Positions 25,823 through 36,023 of a stretch of 64,000 nucleotides of DNA are shown here, piece by piece (within the stretch, counting starts at the first letter, position 1; each line of letters opens with the position of its first letter). A program made the translations under genes and the position numbers. The stretch is from Planctomycetota bacterium (GTDB taxonomy: Bacteria > Planctomycetota > B15-G4 > JADJEK01). Under the pieces are notes generated by a model that worked only from the letters and a program-made list of their open reading frames with translations, did no database searches and was not told the origin of the DNA. The stretch lies in contig JADJEK010000001.1 of the NCBI GenBank assembly GCA_016709145.1, positions 868,001 to 932,000 of the forward strand, read 5' to 3'.

Positions 25823-27088
25823 CGCCAACAGTTCGGCGAAGGCCTCGTCGCGCAACTTGCCGCGATGCGCGCGAATGATCGTCGCGAGCAGGTTCTGATC
25901 CTCGCGCGAGAACCCGGGCATGTCGGAGTTCGCGACCAAGTACGCGCCGTGCTTGTGGTACCCCGAGTACGCGATCGACAGGCCGACCTCGCACAAGCGG
26001 GCCGCCCACGCCAGCAGCCGTGAGCCATCGTCGACGTCGAGTTCCCACGCCTCCGCCACGCCCTGGAACAACTGCTGCGCCGTGCGCTCGACGCGCGCCG
26101 CTTGTTCGAGGTCGACGTGGTAGCGCTCCGCGAACGACTTGATCGTGCGATCGCGGACGTCCTCGTGGTGGATGCGGCCGAGCAGGTCGTAGATCACGCC
26201 CTCGCGTAGCGAACCACCCGACGGATCCATGCGCTCGATCGCGAGGCTCTCGAAGATCGCCGACAGGATCGCGACACCGCCGGGCAGCGTGGCTCTGCGC
26301 TCATCGGGAAGACCTTCGAGCTCGATGCGCTTCATCGAACGCCCGTCGACGAGCGCGCGGCGCAGCCGCTTCAACCCCTTCGGCGTGATGCCACGTTCGG
26401 ACCAGCCGTTCGTCTTCAGGATCTGCGCGATGGTCAGGATCGTGCCCGACGAACCGACGCACGTGTCCCAGCCGAGGTTCAAGAACCGGCGCTTGATCGA
26501 ACGCATCTCGAGCAGCGCCGCGACGAAGGCCTTGTCCAGCGCCTTGTCCGTGACGTTGCCCGCGGCGAAGAACCGACGCGTGTAGGTCACGCAGCCCATG
26601 AACAGACTGTGCGTTTCCTGCGGTTCGAAGCGCTCTCCGAGGATGCACTCGGTCGAGCCGCCACCGATGTCGACGACGAGTCGCCGGCCCGCGTCGTCGG
26701 ACAGATCGTGCGCGACGCCGAGGTACGCGAGACGCGCTTCTTCCTTGCCCGGGATCACTTCGATCGGATGGCCGAGCGCTTTCTGCGCCTTCGCGACGAA
26801 GCGGCCGCCGTCGCGGACTTGCCGCATGGTGTTGGTGCCGACCGCGCGCACGGCGCCGTGCTTGAGGTCGCGCAATCGTTGACCGAAGCGCTCGAGGCAC
26901 GCGAGCGCGCGCGCCTGCGTGGCTGCGTCGAGTTTGCGGTTCTCGTCGAGTCCGTCGGCGAGCACGACGAGTTCCCGCAGCTTGTCGACGACGTGGATGC
27001 GGCCGCCGACGATCTTCGCGACGAGCATGTGGAAACTGTTCGACCCGAGGTCGACGGCGGCGACGTGCTGGAACAGGCGCGAGTTCAT
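25574..27088 (-). CDS. ppx: Ppx/GppA exopolyphosphatase
   Basis: 504 residues from ATG 27088. The sugar-kinase-fold phosphate motif AAVDLGSNSFHMLVAKI opens the protein. VRAVGTNTMRQVRDG, VIPGKEEARLAYLGV, VVDIGGGSTECILG and VGSSGTILTIAQIL are the Ppx/GppA motifs that bind polyphosphate or pppGpp. The C-terminal HD-like region contains SIAYSGYHKHGAYLVANSD and RAHRGKL. It degrades polyphosphate (or pppGpp), opposing the neighbouring kinase. Its last 249 nt overlap the ppk 3' end on the other strand; the overlapped residues (LAILLRLAVRLHRSR to the end) still look like the Ppx family, so ppx uses this DNA as real coding sequence. Confidence 0.93.
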   Translation of the reverse strand: MNSRLFQHVAAVDLGSNSFHMLVAKIVGGRIHVVDKLRELVVLADGLDENRKLDAATQARALACLERFGQRLRDLKHGAVRAVGTNTMRQVRDGGRFVAKAQKALGHPIEVIPGKEEARLAYLGVAHDLSDDAGRRLVVDIGGGSTECILGERFEPQETHSLFMGCVTYTRRFFAAGNVTDKALDKAFVAALLEMRSIKRRFLNLGWDTCVGSSGTILTIAQILKTNGWSERGITPKGLKRLRRALVDGRSMKRIELEGLPDERRATLPGGVAILSAIFESLAIERMDPSGGSLREGVIYDLLGRIHHEDVRDRTIKSFAERYHVDLEQAARVERTAQQLFQGVAEAWELDVDDGSRLLAWAARLCEVGLSIAYSGYHKHGAYLVANSDMPGFSREDQNLLATIIRAHRGKLRDEAFAELLASRTRLARRLAILLRLAVRLHRSRTARALPTLGVRVSRRGLRLAIPRDWLREHPLTRADLDAESVVLAREGFDLEIAEMRDLT

Positions 27089-27269
27089 GCGGCGAGACAA
27101 GCGAAGGCCACGAGGGGATGCAAGAGGGCGGTGCGCGCGCGGATTCGGAGTTCTTCGCCGATCCAGCATTCTGCGTTCGTGGCGACGGCGATCCGGGCCG
27201 ACGATCATCGCGACGACGCCATCGGCCTCCGCGCCTAGAATCCCGCGTCTTCGCCACCCGAGTGTTCCC

Positions 27270-28188
27270 ATGCGCCCCATCTCGTTCGCGCTCGCCATCG
27301 GAATCTGCGCAAGTCTCGCGGCTTGTTCCGAATCTCCGGCGCCCGTCGAATCCACCGGTGCGATCACGGTCCCCGATGCGGGCAGCGGGCCGCGCGTCGC
27401 ATTCGGTTGGATCGCGGCCGCCGGAGTCCGTCAGGACGTCGTGCTGACGCAGTCGTCCTCGATGGCGCTGTTCGCGGATGGGAAGACGGTGCCCGAGACC
27501 GCGATCCCGGCGCTGCATCTCGGGCTCGCCGTCGAACTCGTCGAACGCACACGCGACGCGTCCCGCATTCGCTTCGCGGTGTCCTCGGCGACGCTCGACG
27601 ACTCCTCGCTCGGCGATCCCTCGACGCGCCATGCTCGGCAGGGAGTTGAAGACGGGTTCCGTGACGGGCCTCGGCGGCTTCCTCACGACCGCGGACGGCG
27701 GCATGACGCGACAGACGACGTCGAACCTCCCCGACAAGGTCTCGTCGATCCTGCGCAACGTGCAGAACCAGATGCGCCAATCGCTGGAGCAGAACGTCGT
27801 GCCGATGCCGCGTGAACCGATCGGCGTCGGCGCGCGCTGGACCACCACGCGGGGGTTCGACTTCTCGGGGATCGAACTGCGCGAGCTCGCGACGTGGACG
27901 CTGACGGCGCGCACCGAGTCGACGTGGTCCGTCCACGGCGAGTTCAGTACGGCGCTCGCTGCGGCGGTGAAGCTGCCCGGCATGCCCGACGACGCGAAGC
28001 TCACGCTGCGCGAACTGCGCGGCAAGGGCAGCGGCGACTACGAGCTCGATCCGAGCTTGCCCCTGCCGCGCTCGTCGACCGCGCAGGCGACGCTCGATCT
28101 GAAGGCGGACGCGCCGGTGAAGGACAAGGTCGAGCCGATCGACGCGACGATCACGATGCGCGCAGCACTGATCACGTCGCAGCGCTGA
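27270..28188 (+). CDS. Lipoprotein with DUF6263-like domain, frameshifted
   Basis: ATG 27270 opens MRPISFALAIGICASLAAC with lipobox LAAC (Cys19). The first frame is coherent to about codon 120 (SSATLDDSSLGDPSTR). The continuing sense (MLGRELKTGSVTGLGGFLTT, LEQNVVPMPREPIGVGARW, ATITMRAALITSQR) is one base forward. Removing one base in the CGCC at 27627-27630 restores a single reading frame of about 305 codons ending at 28188. The segment with FP-like VPMPREPIGVGARW resembles DUF6263 lipoproteins, tentatively. Real mutation and assembly error cannot be told apart here. It converges with the FG-GAP gene, 6 nt apart. Confidence 0.62.
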
Positions 28189-28194
28189 TTCGAA

Positions 28195-29959
28195 TCACCC
28201 GCCGATCGTCCACTCCACGCCGTTCGACAGCAACGAGCCGGCGCCCGACGTCGAGCCCGGGAACATCACCTGGAAGAACACGTGGCCGCCGGCGAACAGC
28301 GCGATCGGCGGCACTTCGACAGTGACCTCGGTCTTGCCGTACACGTCGACGAACGGCATCAGGATGAACGCGCTCGACTGCACGAGAAAGGTCCCGCCGT
28401 CGAACGGGACGGCGGTCGACTTCGCGCCGAAAAACAGCAGCGGCGGCACGAAGAACGGGCCACCGTTCACGCGCAGCGTTGCCGGCCAACCGAGGCGCGG
28501 CAAGCCCGCCGTGACGAGCACGACCGGACCGTTCTGCCCGACTTCACTGGGGCCGTACGAGTTCGACTTCGCCGCGATGTCCGTCAGCGGCGACTGATTG
28601 CCGCGGAACACGAACACGCGGCCTTCGTCGCTCTGACCGTAGTCGTACTGAGCCGCGCCGACGCCGACTTCGACCGCACCGTCGCCGTCGATGTCGCCGA
28701 GGATCGCGACCTGACTACCGAAGCTCGCCGACGGCTGATTGCCTTCGACGCTCCAGCGGGCGACCTTTGCTCGGTCCGGCCGGGCCACCCACGAACAATT
28801 GCGCGCGCCCTTCGTTCGACAAGGAGCCGTCGTGGAGCCGCGAACCGACCAGGACGTCGGAGAAACCATCACCGGTCACGTCCCCTGCCGCAACGACGCC
28901 GAAGCGCGACCCCGCTTGGATGCCGTCGCGCGTCCAGGACGGGCTTTGCGAGAGTCCGGCGGCCGAGCCGAAGTACGCCGAGACCCGACCTTCGTCGACT
29001 TGTTGACCATCCCATTCGAGCGCGCCGGCGATGACATCGTCGATGCCGTCGGAGTTCAGGTCGCCGACCGCGATCGAGCCGCCGAGACGCGCGCTCTTCT
29101 GACCGCTGGTGACCGCCCACGCGGGCGCGAGTTCGAGACCCGTGCCGTTGCCGAGATACACGCGGACTCCACCCTCTTCGCTCTCGATGCCGTTCAGCGT
29201 GCGTGCGCCGACGACGAGGTCGCGGACTCCATCGCCGTTGACGTCACCCGAGGCCAGCGCCACGCCGAACTCGTCGTATGCCGACGGGCCGACCGCCTGC
29301 CACGCGGGAGTCGGAACCACGCCGGTCGCGGATCCGAAGTGGACCGACACGCGTCCCATCTCGAGCAACCCGCCGGTATGGAAGGGTTCGCCGATCGCGA
29401 TGTCGTCGTAACCGTCGGAGTTCACGTCGCCGATGCCGAGCACGCTGCGGCCGTAGTCGCCGACCGCGGATCCGAACAGGACCGTCGCTGGCGTGGACGC
29501 CAGACCCGTCGCCGTCCCGTGGAACACGAGGACGCGGCCGGTTCCGCCGACCAGCAGGTCGATCCGGCCGTCGCCGTTGACGTCGCCGGCACTGGCCATC
29601 GACCGACCGATCTTCTGTCCCGACGTCGTTCCGAACGTCAACCAGGACGGCGACTGGTTCGGGCCCGTGGGGCTGCCGAAGTACGCGAACGCAATGCCCT
29701 CGGCCGCGTAGCTCGCCTTGAACAACGGCGCCGTGCACACGATGTCGGCAAAGCCGTCGCCGTTCAGATCGCCCGGTCCGAGGATGCCTTCCATGATCGC
29801 GGAGGTCTGATTGCTCTCCGCGGTCCAGAACGGGTACGTGCCCGGAGTGCCTCCGGTCGGCGCGCTTTGGGATTGCCCTCGTGCCGTCGTCGAGCTCAGG
29901 GCGAGGACCACACCGACACCGATGGTCGCGACCATCGGATTCCGCAGGCGATCGAACAT
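28195..29959 (-). CDS. Secreted FG-GAP (integrin alpha-like) repeat protein, frameshifted
   Basis: From ATG 29959, MFDRLRNPMVATIGVGVVLA is a signal peptide ending near ARGQ. Seven FG-GAP repeats follow, each with a Ca-binding loop: DLNGDGFADIV, DVNGDGRIDLLV, DVNSDGYDDIAIG, DVNGDGVRDLVVG, DLNSDGIDDVIAG, DVTGDGFSDVLVG and, after the shift, DIDGDGAVEVGVG. They form a secreted beta-propeller. The frame changes at 28764-28768 (CCTTT on the plus strand): one extra base breaks the sixth-seventh repeat join, and removing it gives GPSKVARWSVEGN and about 587 residues in all. The C-terminal 110 residues are a beta-sandwich tail often seen after such propellers in this phylum. Function: probably adhesion or surface display. 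Confidence 0.7.
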
Positions 29960-30258
29960 TCGAAGTCGTCTCCTCGAGGCGTTGCCGACCCCGCGAAGGC
30001 GCACTGGCCCGGGAGATCGCGGCGTCACCGCGTCCAGGCTCGAAGATCGACGCAAGACCTACTCGGAGCGACCAGAATCGCAGCTCAGGTCGCCACTCGA
30101 CGACTAGGGAATGCTCGTAAGTCTTTCGAACGAATCGACTTCGATGCCGCATGGGGCTTGCGGGAAGTTCCAGTTCTGGCGCTTCGACGACTCAAGGCGC
30201 GCGGAAGTTCGAGGCGTCGGCCGAAGTTCCGACAAAACGTCGCACCACTGGAACAGAC
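29960..30258. other. Intergenic region, nothing recognised
   Basis: This 299-nt gap between two minus-strand genes carries no convincing reading frame or hairpin. It must contain the promoter for the FG-GAP gene; the stretch 30105-30135 is somewhat A+T-richer. Confidence 0.4.
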
Positions 30259-30649
30259 CTACGGCGACAGGGCAGCCCGGTAGGCGGCATCCAGATTCGA
30301 GGCCGGGGCTTCCGTCCGCCCATGGACGCGCGCGACGAAGTCATCCACTTCCGCGTCGGTGGGCATCGGAACGTAGCGCTCGAGCTTGCCTTGCGTCAGC
30401 CGGACCACTGGGCCCTTTGCCGGTGACGGGGTTCGGAACCACCGCGAACCCCGCGACGGTCCACGGAGCAGCTCCTTGTGCGAACGCGACCGTGCGGCCA
30501 TCGACTGCGTTGAGCGCGCGCTGCCCTGCTCCCGACGGCACCGCGCCGTCGTAGCCGGGCGGCGGCATCTCGCGCCGAGCGCAGGCCATCGACCCGAGCG
30601 AAGCGAGACCTGCGGAACCCAACAGAAGGACGGCGGTGCGAAGCAGCAT
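30259..30649 (-). CDS. Small lipoprotein or secreted protein, frameshifted
   Basis: ATG 30649 starts MLLRTAVLLLGSAGLASLGS followed by MACARRE, a signal sequence with a probable lipidated Cys. The first frame continues through WTVAGFAVVPNPVTGKG. The sense then moves to another frame (PVVRLTQGKLERYVPMPTDA ... AAYRAALSP) that ends at 30259. Deleting one base of the CCCTTT at 30413-30418 (AAAGGG in the coding strand) joins them into about 130 residues. No family is recognised; the PTDAEVDDFVARVHG part is a likely small helical domain. It is divergent from the methyltransferase gene, 85 nt apart. Confidence 0.55.
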
Positions 30650-30734
30650 GGAGGACTCCGAAGTCGATCGATGGCGGCAAGACACCCCGACCGGCATCAT
30701 GCCCGCCGGTTCCCAACTCGTCGGAGTTCGCCCC

Positions 30735-31644
30735 ATGCGCGAAGGTCAGCCCAGCAAGACCGCCCTCGGGGTGGCGCGCGGGCTCGTGTTCGCGGCGGCC
30801 GACCCGACGCTCGGCCCACTGTGCCCGCCGCGCGCGGGCGACTACGCCGAGAAGATCCTCGGCGCGCAATCGCGGACACAGGCGATCGAGCTAAAGCTGC
30901 TCAGCCAAACCTGGTACCGGGCATTGGGTCGGGTGCATGAGCGCATTTGGGTGCGCGGGGGTTTTCTGCACCTCGCGCTGCGCAAGCGGTTCATCGACGA
31001 CAGCGTGCGCGCCGCACTCGCGGACGGCGCCGAGCAGTTGGTCGTGATCGGCGGCGGGCTCGACACGCTGGCGCTGCGTATCGCCGAGGACGAGCCGTCG
31101 CGTCACGTGTTCGAACTCGACCATCCGGATTCCCAGGCCGCGAAGCGCCGCGGCCTCGATGCGTTGCCGCCGCGGCCCGCGAACTTCCACCTCGAGGGCG
31201 TCGATCTCGCGCAGCGCATTGCCCGACGTGCTCGCACGCATCCAGGCGTTCGAGGCGGCGAAGCCCACGGTGTTCGTCGCCGAAGGCTTGCTGATGTACC
31301 TCGACCACGACGACGTGAAGCGCTTGCTCGACGGCATCGCGAACACGGCGCCCGCGCACTCGCGCATCGTGTTCACGTTCCTGTCGGCCGACGAGCTCGG
31401 CCGCCCCGTCATCGGCCACGCGGCCGCGCGCACGCGTTTCCTGCTGAAACTCTACGGCGAACCGCTGCGATCGGGCATCCACCCCGAACGCCTCGGCGAG
31501 TACCTGCGCGAGCGCGGCTTCGCGCTGCGCGAGCACTGGGACGAGCGTCGACTGCTCGCGCGCTACTTGCCCGAACGCGATGCCGCGCGGACACCGCTGC
31601 TCGACTGGGAATACGCGGCGATCGCGGACCGCGGCTCCGTGTGA
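30735..31644 (+). CDS. LCM/PPM1-family SAM methyltransferase, frameshifted
   Basis: From ATG 30735 the protein begins MREGQPSKTALGVARG, like the TIGR00027/LCM group (leucine carboxyl methyltransferase superfamily). VVIGGGLDTLALRI is the SAM-binding motif, FELDHPDSQAAKRRGL holds the acidic ribose ligand, and after a frame change VFVAEGLLMYLDHDDVKRLL is the family's post-II motif. The shift lies at about 31218: dropping the A gives DLAQRLPDVLARIQAF and one frame of about 302 codons ending at 31644. Members O-methylate carboxylates of small molecules or polyketides in some bacteria. Substrate unknown. It converges with the next gene, one base between stops. Confidence 0.68.
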
Positions 31645-31645
31645 C

Positions 31646-32179
31646 TCACGGCTTGCGCCGCACCATGACGACGGCTTGGCCGAATCCCATGGCCTCGGTC
31701 AACGTGACCGGCACGTCGTCGCCGACGTAGTCCGCATCGACGACGCGCAAGACGTACGCGCCGAGAGCGAGTCCGTCGAATCGGAGCGCACCACCACCGC
31801 CACTCGTGCCGCGCGCCAACACCGCGGACTCGGCCTGGCCAGCGCCGTCCCCCGCGCGAAGTTCGACGTCGCACCCGACGACGCGTTCGCCGCTGTCTTC
31901 GATCACACGAAGGTCGACGCGCGCCTCACCGGCAGGAGACGTCGCCGTCCGCGTCTCCTCGAGGGCGGCCGCGGGTTCGACGTGCGGCGTGCTTGCCGCA
32001 GGCGGATCGCGGGTCGGCGACACGCTCGGCTCCGCGGGCGGTTCGCGCATGAACACGAACACGGCCACGGCGAGGACCATGAACGCGACGAAGAGGATCA
32101 GAGGCCGTGAAGAAATCCCCCGTGTGCGGCGGAACGAGCGAGAACGGCGAGCGCGAGGAGGATGGCCGAGGCGACTCAA
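31646..32179 (-). CDS. Membrane-anchored carboxypeptidase-regulatory-like (Cna-B) protein
   Basis: One clear N-terminal membrane segment (PLILFVAFMVLAVAVFVF) preceded by an Arg-rich cytoplasmic stretch. A Pro/Ala-rich linker leads to a 90-residue beta domain (RVDLRVIEDSGERVVGCDVE ... LRFDGLALGAYVLRVVDADY) of the carboxypeptidase-regulatory or Cna-B fold. The start is uncertain: the TTG at 32179 gives 177 residues, while ATG 32317 is in frame but lies within a dispersed repeat. Probably a periplasmic or surface structural protein. Confidence 0.5.
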   Translation of the reverse strand: MSRLGHPPRARRSRSFRRTRGISSRPLILFVAFMVLAVAVFVFMREPPAEPSVSPTRDPPAASTPHVEPAAALEETRTATSPAGEARVDLRVIEDSGERVVGCDVELRAGDGAGQAESAVLARGTSGGGGALRFDGLALGAYVLRVVDADYVGDDVPVTLTEAMGFGQAVVMVRRKP

Positions 32180-32274
32180 TGGAAAGAGTCGGTGAGGACC
32201 CCCGGTCGCGGAGCGACCGGATCGTCCAGACACGAAGCGATCGTCGTTCGCAGCCGTGCCGACGCCGCGCGGGC

Positions 32275-32298
32275 CCCATTCACCAGGTTCACGGCCTC
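32275..32298. repeat. Partial copy of the dispersed palindromic element
   Basis: 24 bases here (including ATTCACCAGGTTCACGGCCT) are identical to 55978-56001, one arm of the perfect hairpin in the copy at 55.9 kb. The other arm and the rest of the element are absent, so this is a fragment between two minus-strand genes. Confidence 0.7.
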
Positions 32299-32334
32299 CC
32301 AGAGGCTGCGATCGCATCGAGTCCCCCGCCCGGT

Positions 32335-33006
32335 TCAGACGCTTGCGGCCCGCTGCGCGGTCCAGTGCCGATCGCTGGTCTTGGTCACGGTGACATCGGC
32401 GAATCCAGCGGCTTGCAGCATGCGCTCGACCTCGCTCACGGTGAACGCCGCGTGCAGGGAGTCGGCGAACAACTGCCGCTGCGTCGGATCCGCGTCGTGC
32501 GCGTGCGTCGCGACCAGATGGTCGAGCTCGGCGCGATCGGTCGGTCGATGCAGATCGCGGATCAGCAGCGCGCCGTCGGGCTTGAGCACGCGGCGCATCT
32601 CGCGGAAGCACGGCACCGGATCAGGGATGTGATGCACGATCGAGTTCGTCATCACCGCGTCGAACGACGCGTCGGGGAACGGCAGCCGCTTGCCGTCGCA
32701 GCACGCGAGGCGCACGCGATCCGCCAGTCCGGTGCGCTCGAGGTGCCGGCGACCGTACGCGAGCATGTGCCGTGCGGCGTCGATCGCGACGACCTTCGTC
32801 GCTCGGGTGCGCGTCGCCAACTCGATCGGGATGTGCGCGGGTCCGGTGCCGACGTCGAGCACGGTGCCCTGATCGGTCCGCAGCGCGAGCAAGCTCTCGA
32901 CGAACGCTCGATTGACCGCCGAATGGTCCATGCGGTCGTAGGCGTCCGCCTCTTCGAACGTGTCCATCCACTCGGGTTCGAGGACGCGATCGAGCTGACT
33001 TTCCAT
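32335..33006 (-). CDS. Class I SAM-dependent methyltransferase
   Basis: 223 residues. Motif I TVLDVGTGPAHIP near residue 49, acidic loop VVAIDAARHML, motif with CDGKRLPFPDASFDAVMTNS, and the post-strand RRVLKPDGALLIRDLHRP; family Methyltransf_25/11. The N-terminal EPEWMDTFEEADAYDRMDHS fits small-molecule methyltransferases. It is divergent from the glycosylase gene, with 52 nt between starts. The substrate cannot be read from sequence. Reading frame intact, unlike its neighbours on the left. Confidence 0.82.
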   Translation of the reverse strand: MESQLDRVLEPEWMDTFEEADAYDRMDHSAVNRAFVESLLALRTDQGTVLDVGTGPAHIPIELATRTRATKVVAIDAARHMLAYGRRHLERTGLADRVRLACCDGKRLPFPDASFDAVMTNSIVHHIPDPVPCFREMRRVLKPDGALLIRDLHRPTDRAELDHLVATHAHDADPTQRQLFADSLHAAFTVSEVERMLQAAGFADVTVTKTSDRHWTAQRAASV

Positions 33007-33058
33007 CGTTGCGGACTCCAGCGGTGCGGGGCTGCGCGACTGGCGTACCTTAGCAGCG

Positions 33059-33958
33059 ATGCCCGAATTGCCCGACGTCGCGATCTACGTCGAAAGCCTC
33101 GCGCGGCACGTCGTCGGTCGGCGGCTGCTGCGCACGCGCGTCAAGTCGCCCTTCGTGCTGCGCAGCGTCACGCCGCCGCTGTCCGCGTGCGACGGTCGGA
33201 CCGTGCGCGGCATCGAACGACTCGGCAAGCGCATCGTGATCGCGTTCGAGGGTGACTTGTTCCTCGTCGTCCATCTGATGATCTCCGGACGTCTGCGCTG
33301 GCGCGCACCGGGCGCCGCGATCCCGGCCACGATCGGTCTCGCGGCGTTCGACTTCGAATCCGGCACGCTCCTGTTCACGGAGGCGTCGAAGAAGAAGCGC
33401 GCGTCGCTGCACGTGATCGCGGGCAAGGACGCGCTCGCGCAGCACGACCGCGGCGGCCTCGAACCGCTCGTCTGCACGTCATCCGAGTTCGCAGAGCGCT
33501 TGCGCCTCGAGAACCACACGCTGAAGCGCGCCCTGACCGACCCGACGCTGTTCTCCGGCATCGGCAATGCGTACTCCGACGAGATCCTGCATCGCGCGCG
33601 GCTGTCGCCGGTCACGCATACGCGGAAGCTCGACGACGACGCCGTCGAGCGCTTGTTCCAAGCGACCCGGACGACGTTGACGGAGTGGATCGAGCGGACA
33701 CGCGCCGAGGTCGGCGACGGCTTTCCCGAGGACGTCACGGCGTTCCGTCCGCAGATGGCGGTCCACGGGAAGTTCGGCAAGCCGTGCCCCGATTGCGGCA
33801 CGAAGGTGCAGCGCATCGTGTACGCGGAAAACGAATCGAACTACTGTCCGCGGTGTCAGACCGGCGGCAAGTTGCTCGCGGATCGCGCGCTGTCGCGTCT
33901 ACTGCGAGGGGATTGGCCGAAGACGGTGGAAGAGCTGGAAGAGCGGAAGAGGGGGTGA
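33059..33958 (+). CDS. Formamidopyrimidine-DNA glycosylase / endonuclease VIII family
   Basis: 299 residues starting PELPDV, the N-terminal proline nucleophile and catalytic Glu of Fpg/Nei enzymes that excise oxidised bases and nick the strand. VHLMISGRLRW is the conserved beta-strand with the void-filling Met. The helix-two-turn-helix is in LTDPTLFSGIGNAYSDEIL with the FSGIGNAYSDEIL binding motif. The C-terminal zinc finger is CPDCG ... CPRC. Whether it is Fpg or an Nei-like branch (PELPDVAIY start, KKKRASLHV) is not decided. Transcribed alone, divergent from the methyltransferase. Confidence 0.88.
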   Translation: MPELPDVAIYVESLARHVVGRRLLRTRVKSPFVLRSVTPPLSACDGRTVRGIERLGKRIVIAFEGDLFLVVHLMISGRLRWRAPGAAIPATIGLAAFDFESGTLLFTEASKKKRASLHVIAGKDALAQHDRGGLEPLVCTSSEFAERLRLENHTLKRALTDPTLFSGIGNAYSDEILHRARLSPVTHTRKLDDDAVERLFQATRTTLTEWIERTRAEVGDGFPEDVTAFRPQMAVHGKFGKPCPDCGTKVQRIVYAENESNYCPRCQTGGKLLADRALSRLLRGDWPKTVEELEERKRG

Positions 33959-34192
33959 CGAGGAAGTGACTGCCTTGGTGCGAGGCGGTCGTGCTGTCGA
34001 AACCGCGTCGGTCCGCATCGAGTGCTGGCGTTCACTCGAACGAGAGCGACTGGTCTCGATGTCCGACCGGCGACCCTGCGATCACGACCGGCACGCCGGA
34101 AACTCCTGTTGACCGGGCCGCTTCGGTGTGTGAACGTTCCAATCGCTTCGCCGGGTTGGGACTCGGCGCGAATCCACCGAAGGGGAGATCCG

Positions 34193-36014
34193 ATGTCGTG
34201 CCAATCATGTGTTCCGTTTCGTAGTGCGTCTCACGTCGTCGCCGTTGTCTGCACGATCGCGCTGATTGCGACCTCCCGGGCGTCGAGTGCTCAAACACCT
34301 CCGGGCAATCCTGTCCTATTACGCGCCGATCCACGGACAGTGGGCCGGACCGTACGACCTCGTCGAGATCACGAACGAGCACCGAAGCGTTCCCCTCAGC
34401 GAAATCACGCACGCCGTCGTGCTGCCGGATCCCGAGGGCGCCGTCCTCATGTGGTGCCACGTGTATCCGGCGAACTTCGATCCGAACGCGCACGGTGGGC
34501 AACCCGGACCTACGCACACGTTCCTTTGGAAACCCGGTGATCCGCAGCGCGTGACGAAGTTCGATGTGCCGAACAACGTGAACGGCAGCGAGGATCTGTT
34601 CTGCGGCGGACATCAATTCCTGCCGGATGGCGACGTACTGTCGTTCGGCGGTACGGACATGACTTCGACGTCACACATCTTCGGACACGCGGCGGCGTTT
34701 CGGTTCGACCTTGCGACGCAATCATGGTCATCCGCCGGAACCATGCATCGAGAGCGCTGGTATCCGAACGGGTTCCTGACTCCTTCCGGAGTCGTCGTGA
34801 CGATCGGACACACGGAGAATCCTGTCTACGCGCTTCCCGAGTTGACAACGCAAAGGATGCAAGACCGGTTCTCGGCAACGACAGGTGCCTGGGCATCCTC
34901 AGCAACGGTTTCTGAGCCTAGTCTGCGGAACGCGCGACTGTCGAGCACCGCAGGCATCCCGTGCGGCGTTCCCGACAACGTTGTGGAGATCCACGACTAC
35001 CCGCGGCGTCACCTGCTCGCGCGGGCTCGGCAACTCCGGTATATGGACCTGGAGACTTCGCAACAGGACTGGCATTTGAGTTTCACGACGAGTTGCACGA
35101 CACTCCCAGCCGATCGATGGATCCTGCAGGCGGGGGGTCTGAACATCCAACACGCCGAGGGCTCCACGGGTCACGTCGTCGTACTCGGTCCATCCACCGA
35201 CCTTACGTTTCCCCGGGACTACGGATTCGTCGCAGCGGGCCAGGAGCGGACCACGACGTATGCTGCTCAGACGGATGTCGATATGTGGTCCGACGTCGGA
35301 ACTGCCGCGGTCTGGGACCCCACCTTTCCGGATCTGATCCAGGGCAGAATCAACCAGAATCTCGTCATCCTTGCCGACGGGTCGCTTCTCGTGGTCGGTG
35401 GCTCCGATGTCGACCCCATGTCCGGAGTTGAGGGCGTCGCGCGGCTCAATCCCGAGCGCTTCGTGTCAAGCAACTTTCCACTTCCCGGCACTGGCGACGC
35501 GTGGCTGGCGATGGCGCCCCAGACCCACGAGCGGCGGTATCATTCGGTCGCCGGACTACTTCCCGATGGTCGTGTGTTCTCCGCAGGCGGTGCGAATGGG
35601 GATCTACAGCCGCCGGCTCCGGAGCCCTGGCATCACTCCATCGAGATCTACAGCCCACCCTATTTGTTCAATGGGCCGCGTCCAGTGATCTCGGGGCTGA
35701 CGGCGACGACTTGGCCTATCAGTCAGGTACCTCTTCCACCTAATCCGAGTTTCTCGGTCCAGCTCCGCCCCGGCTCGACCCTCGACCGGGTGGCTCTCGT
35801 CAGGACCGGCTCCATTACGCATGCGTTCGATTCGTCACAACGTTACGTCGTGCTGAATACCGCTGTGTTTCCCGACCCAGCGACGCCCGACAAGTACACG
35901 GTGATCGTCACCTTGCCACCAACGTTGTTCGCCACTCCTGCCGGAGACTACATGTTATTTGCACTCTCGTCGCTCGGCGTGCCCAGCGTTGCATCGATGA
36001 TTAGGATCAACTGA
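34193..36014 (+). CDS. Galactose-oxidase-like copper radical oxidase, N-terminal frameshift
   Basis: ATG 34193, after GGGGAG six bases upstream, opens a signal peptide (MSCQSCVPFRSASHVVAVVC ... ASSAQ). The frame then shifts at 34310-34314: one extra base, and the main sequence continues as YYAPIHGQWAGPYDL to the stop at 36014. The body is a kelch beta-propeller with a DUF1929-like C-terminal domain. All copper-radical residues are in place: FCGGHQ (cross-linked Cys), RWYPNGF (radical Tyr), RRYHSVAGLL (Tyr-His ligands) and ITHAFDSSQRYV (second His). Members oxidise alcohols or aldehydes to make H2O2. Codon use is less GC-rich than in neighbours. It leads a two-gene operon with the SBBP protein 9 nt later. 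Confidence 0.75.
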
Positions 36015-36023
36015 GGTATCTTC

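Noticed and set aside
31926..32279. Alternative minus-strand frame as part of the Cna-B-like gene start
   Set aside because: It lacks the hydrophobic membrane segment that is clear in the chosen frame; the real N-terminus may still be affected by an indel like those in neighbouring genes.
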